From positions 186,001-250,000 of the forward strand of contig BLAL01000043.1 of NCBI GenBank assembly GCA_015698045.1: 64,000 nt of DNA, given 5' to 3'. The DNA is from Rhizophagus clarus. Lineage: Eukaryota; Glomeromycota; Glomeromycetes; Glomerales; Glomeraceae. Under the pieces are notes generated by a model, which saw only the letters and a list, made by a program, of their open reading frames with translations, ran no database searches and had not been told where the DNA came from. Below are positions 54,122 through 64,000 of this stretch, piece by piece (within the stretch, counting starts at the first letter, position 1; each line of letters starts with the position of its first letter). The position numbers were made by a program, and so were the translations under genes.

Positions 54122-55943
54122 GGTGCCATCCCAGGTGGTACATGATTTTTTGCCACCCCTATCACGTGATTCTAAATTAATTGTTTATTTTGTTTTTTTA
54201 TACACGATTTTTTTTAATTTTTTGCCGCTTTTTACTTTCGTTACTTTCAGTATGTTTTATTTTTTTAAATCGTTTTTTTTTTATTATAAATCAGCATTAA
54301 ATAACGTTCTTTTTTTTGTAAGTGCTTATTTTCTTGGCTTGGGAGCTTCTGGTAAGTTTCTTTTTCAGCATTGTCAATTTTTTTTTTGTTAATTAACGTT
54401 GACACTTTCTTTTGCAGGTTAATCTTTTTGACGGTTAACGGCTTTAGACTTCGTCGTCAAGTTTCCAGTAAATGGTAAGTTCAAGACACTTTGAATCTTT
54501 AGATTTACCTTCTTTAACTAACCATTTTTTCTTATTTTTTTTTTCAGCTGGGCTTTTCTTTTTTTGCGATTTTATTTTCATTTTGTTTTGGGTATTTTCA
54601 TTTTTTATTTTGTTATTTATTACACCTTTTCATAATTCTTTCATCCTTCATTGTTTTTTTATTCCCTCTCGTCCTTTATCATTTCTTTTTACTATTACTT
54701 TCATCTTTTATTGTTTCTTTTGCTTTCACTTTCGTTTCTTTTGCTTCCCCTTTTATTCTTTATCGTTTCTTTTATTCCTTTTTCCTTCTTGATCATTCCT
54801 TTTGTTCTCTCTTTCATCTTTGATCATTTCTTTCGTCCTTGATCATTTCTTTCATTTTCTCTTCATCCTTGGTCTCTCCTTTTATTATTATTTCATCATT
54901 AATCATTACTTTTGTTTCCCCCTCATCCTTGATCTCTCCTTTCATCATTATTTCATCCTTGATTGTTCCTTTCGTTCCTTCTTCATCATTAATCGCTCCT
55001 TTCATCATTATTTTATCCTTGATTGTTTCATTTGTTCCTTCTTCATCCTTGATCTCTCCTTTTATTATTATTTCATCCTTAAATGTTACTTTTGTTCCCC
55101 TTCATCCTTGATCTCTCCTTTCATTATTATTTTATCCTTTCATTTCCCTTTTATCCTTAATTGCTCCTTTCATCATTATTTTATCCTTGATCATTTCTTT
55201 CGTTCCCTCTTCATCCTTGATTTCTCCTTTCATCATTATTTTCGTTTCTTTCATTCCCTCTTCATTCTTGATCTCCCCTTTCATCATTATTTCATCCTTG
55301 ATTGTTATTTTGTGCCCCCTTCATCCTTAATCGTTTCTCTTTTGTCATTATTTCATCCTTGATCTTTTTTTTTCGTTCTCTTTTTGTCTTTGATTGCTCC
55401 TTGCATCACTATCTCGTCCTTGATCATTTATTTCGTTCCTCTTTCATTCTTGATCACTCTTTTCAGCATTCTTTTATTCCTGATCACTCCTTTCATCATT
55501 ATATTCCTTGATCTCTCTTTTCATCATCCCTTCATCCTCGATTTCTCTTTTTGTTCCTCATTTTCTTTCTTATTTTACTTTATCCCTTTTACTTCTTTTC
55601 ATTATACATCTCTTTCTTTACTATTGTAATTTGTTATTAGATGTCATTCGTGTCATTTATTACTAGTACTGTAAACTAAATAAATAATTGTTTATCTATA
55701 GCATATATGATACAATACAAAATTACAAATTTTAATAAAAAAGTTACTAAAGTTTATTAAGTTATTTCGGATGTTTTACTATTGTATTTATATTGTATTT
55801 TATCAAAATTTAATTCTTACGAAAATTTTTTTTATGAAAAAAAATTTTAAAGTTAAAAATTAACCGATTAAAAATTAGCCAATCAAATTATAAAGTCACG
55901 TGATAGGGGTGGCAGAAAAACTAATACCACCTGGGGTGGCACC
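54122..55943. mobile_element. Inverted-repeat element (1.8 kb) around a pyrimidine-rich array
   Basis: The left end GGTGCCATCCCAGGTGGTAC at 54122 continues TTTTTTGCCACCCCTATCAC and GTGATT. The right end, read inward from 55943, is GGTGCCACCCCAGGTGGTAT, TTTCTGCCACCCCTATCACG, TGACTT. About 55 bp match with few differences, including CACGTGA. There is no transposase. 54300-54560 carries two or three exon-like plus-strand pieces between AG and GTAAG signals, and 54650-55560 is a T/C-rich array. No target duplication is obvious. Confidence 0.7.
54780..55560. repeat. Imperfect TTCATCCTTGATCTCTCCTT-type array
   Basis: Units of about 20-60 bp built from TCATCCTTGAT, TTTCATCATTATTTCATCC and TTTCGTTCC. 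All plus-strand frames are long open F/S/I-rich text, which is not considered coding. Confidence 0.75.
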
Positions 55944-56269
55944 TAGATAACTTCTTTTGAAAAATAAACAGAGTTATGTTTGATTATTTATATGCATGTT
56001 AAGATCAGATCACATGCATAAGATCAGACTGAATTTTGATTGGTTAATAATAGATAAATTGAAAAACTACTATTGTTAGATGTAATTTTATAGTCATATA
56101 TATAGTGATTAGTGACCTTTTAAATTTGTATTAAAATTTATCTTGAACTTTCAGATACCTAATCTTTTTAATAATAATAATTTATTTAATATAAATTTAA
56201 TAAAAAGTGTATTATTTTTTTTAAAATGTTACAAAATCTAAAAAAATTCTCTATTAAAAATATCTCATA
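55944..56269. other. AT-rich spacer
   Basis: Nothing recognised. Confidence 0.3.
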
Positions 56270-57154
56270 CAAACTCTTAGAAAACCTTAAAAAAATAATC
56301 TTTATTTTCTAAATGAATCTTAGAAAATTCAAAAAAAAATCATTTTCTACACAAATCTTGGGATATCTTAAAAAAAAAAATTTTCTACCAAAAATATCCA
56401 TACAAATTCTAAAAAATTTCACAAAAAAAGAATCTCTACCAAATTATCCCATATGAACTTTTAGAAAATCTCTCTCAAAAAAATTTACTATTAAAGAATC
56501 CCTTCTATCAGATATCTTATACGAATCCTTCCTATATGAATTCTTAGAAATTCTCAAAAAAATTTTTTATCAAAGAATTTCATGCGAATCCTTACTATAT
56601 GAATCACACTTGGAAAATCTTTATTAAAATATCCTATACGAACTCTTCTCACATGAACTCTAAGAAAATCTCTTAAAAAAAAATTTTCTATTAAAGAATT
56701 ATATACGAACTCTTTCCATATAAACTCTTAGAAAATCTCTTAAGAAAAATTTTTCTATTAGATATCCCATATGAACTCTTTCCATATGAACTAAGAAAAT
56801 CTCTTAAAAAAAAAAATTTTCTATCAAAAAATCCCATACAAATCTTTCCATACGAACTCTTAAAAAATCTCTTAAAAAAAATTTTTCTACCAGATAACCT
56901 ATACGAACTCTTAGAAATAAAAAAAAATAATTTATCAAAAATATCCTATACGAATCTTAAAAATCTCTCTCAAAAAATTTTCTATCAAAAAATCCTATGC
57001 GAATCCTTTCCATATGAACCCTAAAAAATTTCACAAAAAAATTTTCTATCAAATATCCCATATGAACTTCTATACAAACTCTTCCTATACGAACTCTTAG
57101 AAAATCTCTTAAAAAAAATTTTCAATTAAAGATATCCCATATGGACTCTTAACA
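56270..57154. repeat. Degenerate tandem array, left part (unit about 60-90 bp)
   Basis: Unit words: GAACTCTTAGAAAATCTCTT, AAAAAAAATTTTCTATCAGA, TATCCCATATGAACTCTTCC. About a dozen imperfect copies. No frame. Interrupted by the element at 57157. Confidence 0.8.
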
Positions 57155-57156
57155 TA

Positions 57157-58153
57157 TCAGTCACTGGACATTTCCAGAATCAGGGGGGTCAAATGGATTT
57201 ACTAATTAAATATGCAGCTTGTCGATCACTTTTTTTACTATAATTTATTAGTAAATATTCAAATTTCTAGTTTTTTCGTCACATGTAAACTTTGATTTTT
57301 ATCCAATAAATATGCATAAAAAAATTTTTTTTTCTTACTCTACAAGTTCTAACTGACACACCAATATAATTTTCCAAGGGTTGTTTATTAATGACAAGTT
57401 AGAAGAATCTCTCCTTAAAATTGGCCATTTTTTCGTTAAAATACTATAAATTTATAATTAAATAGAATATTTTACAACTATAAAAGCAAATTTAGTCTTC
57501 AAAATTATATTAATTTTATTTAAGATCTTGTTTTAAAACAAAAATAATATTATTCAGTTTAGAAGTTGGTGGTTGCCATATAAATCTGATATGGGAAAGG
57601 ATAATAGAACAAAGTTATTAATTAGTGAATATTATTCTGAAACATGTAATTAGAAATATATTTAAAAATTAAATTATTGATATTTTTTTTAATAAATATT
57701 GTATAAAAAAGTTGAATGTAAAGTTTAGAGGTGTCTGTAAACTAAACGCTTTTTGGATCTAACACTTATTGTATAATAAAGAATTCACTTTCTTGGCTAT
57801 TTCTTAACAATGTACATATAAACTTCCAACTAAATTTTACAACAATACAACTATATTAATGGTTAACTTATCACGTAAAAATCTTTTGGAAAGAACTAAT
57901 ATTGGCAGAAGGATCTCAGTTTAAAGTTCAAAAAGTTGCAGAAAAACCTTATATAGTGAAATATTTAAGGAAGTGAGATATTTTAATAAAATTAGTGCCA
58001 TTTGAAAGTTCATACATGACACTTCTAATGTATTGTAAAAAAAGTTATATTTTATTCTTTGTCCTGTTCGAACTAAATGAAGATAGGCTAATTTATGTAG
58101 TACAAAATTTTTAATTAGTGATTGACGCTGTGCTGGAAATGTTCAGTGACTGA
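57157..58153. mobile_element. Mariner-like non-autonomous element inserted in the array (997 bp)
   Basis: The left end TCAGTCACTGGACATTTCCA and the right end read inward TCAGTCACTGAACATTTCCA form near-perfect inverted repeats. They are flanked by TA on both sides (57155-57156 and 58154-58155). The interior has no repeats of the surrounding kind and no transposase ORF. The host array resumes immediately on the far side with ACTTGAAAAATCTTTATTAA. Confidence 0.8.
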
Positions 58154-58155
58154 TA

Positions 58156-59935
58156 TGAGTACTTGAAAAATCTTTATTAAAATATCCTATACGAATCCTT
58201 CCCATATGACTCTTAGAAAATCTCTTAAAAAAAAATTTTCTATTAAAGATATTTTATACAAATACTTCCCATATGAACTCTTGGAAAATGCAAACTCTTC
58301 CCATATAAACTTAGAAAATTCCAAAAAAAAAATTTTCTATCAGATACCCATATAAACTCTTAAAAAATCTCTTAAAAAAATTTTCTATTAAAGAATCCTA
58401 TGCAAATCCTTTCTATACGAACCCAAAAAAATTGTACAAAAAAATTTTCTATCAGGTATCCCATACAAACTCTTCTCATATGAACTCTTAGAAAATCTCA
58501 AAAAAAATTTTCTATCAGATATTCCATATGAACCTTTCCCATATGAATACTTGGAAAATTTTTATCAAAATATCCCATACGAACTCTTTCCACATGAACT
58601 TTAAGAAAATCTCTTAAAAAAAAATTTTCTATCAAAGAATCCCATGCAAATCCTTTCTATATGAATCCTAAAAAATTTAAAAAAAATTTTCTATTAGATA
58701 TCCCATATGAACTCTTCTGAACTCTTCCTATACGAACTCTTGGAAAATCTCTTAAAAAAAATTTTCTATCAAAGATATCCTATATAAACCTTTACCATAT
58801 AAGCACTTGGAAAATCTTTATTAAAATATCCCATACGAATCCTTTTCATATGACTCTTAGAAAATCTTTTAAAAAAAATTTTTTATTAAAGATATCCTAT
58901 ACGAACACTTTCCATATAAACTCTTGGAAAATACAAACTCTTCCCATATAAATTTGGAAATCCTAAAAAAAAATTTTCTATCAGATACCCATATGAACTC
59001 TTAGAAATCAAAAAAAAAATCTATTTATCAAATATATCCTATACGAATCTTAGAAAATTTCTCAAAAAAATTTTCTATTAAAAAACTTCATACGAATCCT
59101 TTCTATATGAACTCTAAAAAATTTCACAAAAAAATTTTCTATCAGGTATTCTATACAAACTTAAAAAATCTCAAAAAAAATTTTCTATCTAATATCCCAT
59201 ATGAACCTTTCCCATATGAACATTTGAAAAATTTTTATCAAAATATCTATACGAACTCTTTCTTCACAAATTCTTAGAAAATCTTTATCAAAATATCCCA
59301 TATGAACTCTTTCTTCAGTAATTCTTAGAAAATCTTAAAAAAAAATTTTTAATCAAAGAATCTATATGAACCCTTTCCATATGAACTCTTAGAAAATATC
59401 TTAAAAAAAATTTTCTATCAGATATCCCATACGAACCCTTTCAATATGAACTCTTAAAAAATCTCTTAAAAAAAAAATTTCTATTAAAGATATCCTATAC
59501 AAACCTTTCCCATATGAACTCTTAGAAAATACGAACTCTTCTCATACAAACTCTCTTAAAAAAAAATTTTCTATTAGATATCCTATACGAACTGAACTTA
59601 AAAAATCTCTTAAAAAAAAATTTTCTATCAGATATCCTATACGAACTCTTCCCATATGAACTCTTAGAAATAAAAAAAAAATTTATTTATCAAAAATATT
59701 CTATACAAATCTTAGAAAATCTCTTAAAAAAAAATTTCCTATCCAAACCCTTCCCATATGAACTTAGAAAATTTTGCAAAAAAATTTTCTATCAGATATC
59801 CCATACGAACTTTTTTTATATGAACTTAGAAAATAAAAAAAAATTTTAGAAATCTCAAAAAAAAAGAATTTCTATTTATCAATAATATCCTATACAAATC
59901 TTAGGAAATCTATCAAAAAAAATTTTCTATCAGAG
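58156..59935. repeat. Degenerate tandem array, right part
   Basis: Same unit family as 56270-57154 with about 25 more imperfect copies, each having AAATTTTCTAT and CCATATGAACTCTT-like words. Together the array covers about 2.7 kb. Confidence 0.8.
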
Positions 59936-61009
59936 TTTAAAAAGTTTTAAAATAGTTTATAAATAAAACATTATTGTTGAAAAAATCTAAAAATCTGCTA
60001 ATATATAATAAGCCAATTAGCAACCAATCAGTCATTAATCTGATATGTAACCTATTGATAACTGGTAAATTCAATCATACACCAATCAGTTATCGATCAG
60101 TTATATGACTGATTGATAACTGATTTAGAATTTATACCTGATTGATGACTGATTAAAAGAATCAGTCATCAATAGGTAACCAATCAGTTATCAATCAATC
60201 ACATGACTGATTGGTGACTAATTTGACTCCATTCGATCTGTGTTATATTATAAATTATGTTAAAAAAATGTATAATTTATGTATTTTTCAGTATTTTTCA
60301 ATATATAAACTGTAATTTTATAATATAAAATTGGACAGATTTCCATATCATGTATTTTTTTACATATATATTTTTTTACAGAAAATTTTACATTTATTAT
60401 ATAATAATCATATAATATTCATATAACTTTTTCTGTATAAAAAAATGTATAAATTTCTCATCCAATTTTTTATAGGGTATAGAAGTATAAAATATTTTTA
60501 GATCTAATGATGACCTCTAAATATGAGCAATTTTTATATAGTAAACCCTGTCTGAGAAATTACCAAAATATATATTAAATTTGTTTAAGTATATTATATC
60601 AGCAAAAAATTTTTTATATGACAAATATTTAATAGTTATATTAAAATTTAGTCAAAAAAAATAGAAATGTTATTATGATTAGATATTATTCTCTAGGAGA
60701 AGAACAGGCACAATTTTTAAATCTAATAGTATATAATATTTTGGTAAAATAGGATAACTATATCTTGTTAGCAAATTTGTCATGATTAGGTATAGTCATT
60801 TCAATTAGTATTAAGATGCACAAAAAGTATTTATCAACTAGAATTAGACTGATTCCTGATTAGAAGTATCTAAAATGTTATAATGAAGGGAATTAGACTG
60901 TTAACTTTAGAGAAATTTCTATTAGATAATTCCTTGCTTTCTAAAGTGACGTAAAAAAGAAATAACATGAGAAATTCTAAACTATCATACATCAGGAAAT
61001 TTTATAGTG
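59936..61009. other. AT-rich spacer with CAATCAGTTATCAATCA words
   Basis: 60000-60240 repeats ACTGATTGATAACTGATT-like text in both orientations. The rest is featureless. Confidence 0.4.
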
Positions 61010-61575
61010 CAAAAAGTTACGCAAGATTACGCATCATAATATTTCGTAAGTTTTCAGACCATCTGTAAGTTTGTGAAAGAGTAATATTTTGTAACTTTTT
61101 AAAATATTTCAAAATATTATGATATGTAAAGTTTCGTAATTTTATGGTTTGTAATATTCTGTAATTTTACGCATTCGCAATATTTCATAATTTTACATAA
61201 TATTTCGTAAGTTTTCAGATCCACTGCAAGTTTGCGTAAATGTAATATTTTGTAACTTTTTAAAATATTTTGAAATATTATGATATACAAAGTTTCATAA
61301 TTTTACAGTTAGTAATATTGTGTAATTTTATTGCGTAATATTTTGCAACTTTTTAAAATATTTCAAAATATTACGATATACAAAGTTTCATAATTTTACA
61401 GTTCGTAATATTTTGTATTCTGTATATAGTAATAAATATTTGTAATTTTTTATAATTTAATTCATATTATATCTAATAAAATATACATTATATAAACTTA
61501 TAGTACAAAAATGAATTTTGAAACATTACAAAATATTTATGTAAAATTACGAATCGTCAAAATATTTTAAAAAGT
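61010..61575. repeat. TTTCGTAATTTTACG-type dispersed array
   Basis: About eight to ten copies of AATATTTCGTAATTTTACG and AATATTTTGTAACTTTTTAA words, with reversed copies at the right edge (AAAATTACGAATCGTCAAAA near 61545). Confidence 0.65.
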
Positions 61576-61659
61576 TGCAAAATATTATGCAATAAAATTA
61601 AAAAAAAAAAGAGTAACGATACAATTAGATATAAAAAGAAGAGAAACAGCTATAGTAAC

Positions 61660-62150
61660 ATTGGTATTAGATATAAAGATAAAAGAAAGAGGAAAAATAA
61701 ACATATTGTTGGTATTAAGTAAAAGAAGTAAAAAAAACATAATTAGTATTGTTAGTATTGTTAGTATTGAAGTAAAAGTAAAAAGGAATAAAGGAAATAT
61801 GGATATTATTGTTAGTATTACGATGCAAAGTAACAGAGGTAAAAAGAAAACAAAAATAATTAGTATTAATAAACAAATATTTCTATACCTGCAAAGAATA
61901 AACTAAAAATAAAAGAAAGAGGAGACAAAATAAAAAATAAACATGTTGTTAGTATTAAGTAAAAGGAGTAAAAAAAATATAATTAGTATTGTTAGTATCG
62001 ATCGTTAGTATTAAAGTACAAGTAAAAAGAAATAAAGGAAACATGTATATTATTGTCAGTATTATAATACAAAGTAAAAAAGAAGTAAAAAATAATGAAA
62101 TAATTAGTATTGTCAATAAACAAATATTTCTATACCTGCAAAGCAATAAA
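61660..62150. repeat. Two tandem copies, period about 245 bp
   Basis: Both halves contain AAACATATTGTTGGTATTAA- or ATGTTGTTAGTATTAAG-like text, AATTAGTATTGTTAGTAT and AAACAAATATTTCTATACCT. The last includes a minus-strand GCAGGTATAG splice-like cue. Confidence 0.7.
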
Positions 62151-62778
62151 TTATGAAATATATGTAAATATTCTGTATATAATTAAAAAATATTGAACAA
62201 AGGATAAAGAAATAATAAAAAGAAAAGAAAAATATTGAACAAAAAAATAAAGAAATAAAGAGACAAAAAATAAATAAGACAAATAACGCGTGCAGATTAA
62301 ATCATATGCAAAGATCAGCCTAATTTTGATTGGCCAGAAAATATGATACTGTATATGCAATCATGCACAATCATATCATGCAGATTTATTTATTTAATTA
62401 TCAACAACGCGGGCGTGATATAAATAAATTATGACTGAAACTTGTGTTTAGGGAATTAAGTCGACACCCAAAATCATTGTTCGATTAATTGGTTAAAATT
62501 TTTTAGGCAAGATCGACCAAAATTGACTAATAAGCTGTAATCGATTAAAGTTCGATCAGGTATACTTGATCTAATAAACTCGAACAATTAATCAAACAAT
62601 TAATCGATTAAATGTCATAAATAATTAGTATTTTATTAGTAAATTAAAATAAATAAAAAATAAATATAATAGTATTTATGCAGTTTTATACTTTCACATT
62701 ATTTATTTATAAGGAACCATCAATTTTACATAGTTTCAAAATTATTATTAAATTGACATACAGTACATGTCAAACAAA
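62151..62778. other. AT-rich spacer next to the hAT relic
   Basis: No gene. 62510-62610 has ATCGATTAAA and GATCAGGTATACTTGATC (a palindrome-like word at about 62557). Confidence 0.35.
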
Positions 62779-64000
62779 CTACTTAAATACATTAAAATAT
62801 TTGCTATTTCTCTTGAGAAATAGTAATTCAGTAACTGTAGATGCTTTTAACCAGTTGCTTTCTTCACAAATTTAATTTTCAGCATTACCGAATAGTCTTT
62901 CACTTAGAACTGATGTGGCTGGTATACATAAATATTTACGAGCTAATTCATATAACACTGGGAATGAATCTTTATTATTTTGCCACTATTGAAAAGGATT
63001 GGTATCGTAAGAAGCTTGAGGAGTCCTAAAATAATTGTCAAATTCAGTATCTTCATTTTCTTCTATAACTTGAGGGCCAAAAATATATGCGTGAAAACGG
63101 TCAATTGATGAATTATTATTAGAAAAATTTTCTTTGGGTTGTGTATTATTTTGAGGCTTAATCTCATCATACTGAACTTTCAGTTTAACCTTTACTCTTT
63201 CTCGCAATTCATTAGGCTAACCATATGTTCTTTTGCATTGGGGATCAAGAATAGTTGCCAAAAGCATAGCCATAGAAGGATCATTCCAATAATCAAATAA
63301 AGCACCATAAATTTCCTTTTGAACTTTATTAATTATAGATGCAGTATTTAGCTGTTGTTGATGATATTGACATTGAGGTTGTTATTGATGTTGTTAATGT
63401 TGAAATTGTTGTTGTTAAGATTGTTGTTGAAGTTGTTGATGTTGAGATTGTTGTCTTGTAGTAACATTTGGCCGTATACACTGTTCATCTTCTTCCTCTT
63501 TATCTGACTCACTTTCCCCCTTATCCTCATCATCACTTTCTTCATCATCATCTTCTAATTCATCATCATCATCTATAGTTACATTAACAATTATTAAAAA
63601 TTAGAAGTTGAAATAAAAAAATAAAAAAAATTTTCAAACAATTAAAAATTTTCATCGCCATTACCTTCAATACCTTCTTTATTTCATCATCATCTTCAAT
63701 TAAAGGTGTATAGTAAAATCTAATAGATTCTAAAGTTGAATATATTAAGGATATTGTGCAATATTTTTCACCACCCAAAAATGTGGTTGCACGCTTAATT
63801 GGTTGAAATAATTTGCACAATTCTTCTAATAATTTCCATTTACAATCTTTTAAATATCTTTTTCTTAATTTTTTCCAATCTTTTATTGCGCTACTGTTTG
63901 AATCTAGTTTTAAAGTTACTAGCGTTCTTTTTATTGCTTCTTTTAATTCTAATAATCTTTTCCAAGATGCTAAAGTAGATCTCCACCTTGTTTTACAATT
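62779..64000 (-). pseudogene. hAT-family transposase, C-terminal part, decayed (5' end outside window)
   Basis: From the window edge the minus strand reads CKTRWRSTLASWKRLLELKE, WKLLEELCKLFQPIKRATTF, LGGEKYCTISLIYSTLESIR, then an intron-like gap (about 63575-63665) and an acidic D/E/S linker. A Q-rich stretch with TAA stops is followed by IYGALFDYWNDPSMAMLLAT, ILDPQCKRTYG, a TAG and PNELRERVKVKL. The end is the hAT dimerisation domain: PFQ, a TAG, WQNNKDSFPVLYELARKYLC, then IPATSVLSERLFGNAEN, a TAA, and VTELLFLKRNSKYFN. In hAT enzymes this region reads WW and PATSxPSERxFS, so TAG replaces the first W. Stops end any function. Terminal repeats were not found. Confidence 0.8.

Noticed and set aside
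54472..55629. Overlapping plus-strand open frames rich in F, S, I and P
   Set aside because: Overlapping frames over a TTCATCCTTGAT array; composition effect, not a gene.

Overview
The window looks like nuclear DNA of an arbuscular mycorrhizal fungus (Glomeromycotina, Rhizophagus-like). This is inferred from very high AT content, protein-coding genes with short GT-AG introns (mostly 60-100 bp), a fungal chorismate synthase and MBF-type APSES/ankyrin transcription factor, and a very heavy load of decayed transposons and simple-sequence arrays. No rRNA, complete tRNA, CRISPR array or bacterial-type operon was seen.

Only four genes look intact or nearly so. They are the 3' end of an ion-channel-like gene (1-807, +), an NHP6-type HMG-box protein (27657-28269, -), chorismate synthase ARO2 (28855-30429, +) and an MBP1/SWI4-like cell-cycle transcription factor (30807-33611, -). 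The last three form a compact housekeeping island of about 6 kb. NHP6 and ARO2 are divergent from a 585-bp shared upstream region, and ARO2 and MBP1 converge.

The rest is accessory. 0.8-9 kb: short inverted-repeat elements, a tandem array of exon-like units, and a 21-bp minisatellite of about 40 copies. 9-22.4 kb: a decayed transposase-like gene split by an 11.1-kb Ty3/gypsy LTR retrotransposon (10002-21143, read on the minus strand). That element carries gag, two zinc knuckles, protease, RT/RNase H, a P-loop nucleotide-kinase-like domain and integrase; the kinase is the most unusual item in the window. 22.8-27.6 kb: a zinc-finger relic, an inverted-repeat element filled with purine-rich repeats, and a poly(A) retroposon with perfect target duplications. 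34-47 kb: pseudogenes (RS-repeat protein, Myb/SANT-like plus RS tail, EnSpm/CACTA transposase, CCHC zinc-knuckle protein). 48-62 kb: almost entirely repeat arrays, several lying inside inverted-repeat elements, with a mariner-like insertion and a second poly(A) retroposon. 62.8-64 kb: a decayed hAT transposase running off the window.

Three patterns recur. Several elements with terminal inverted repeats have interiors made of tandem arrays rather than genes. Some arrays consist of units that each look like a tiny exon between a pyrimidine tract plus AG and a GT donor. Pseudogene stops and repeat-copy differences are mostly explained by C-to-T changes (CGA to TGA, TGG to TGA/TAG, CG to TG/CA). 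Positions of intron boundaries were worked out by eye; product names rest on recognised motifs, not on database searches.
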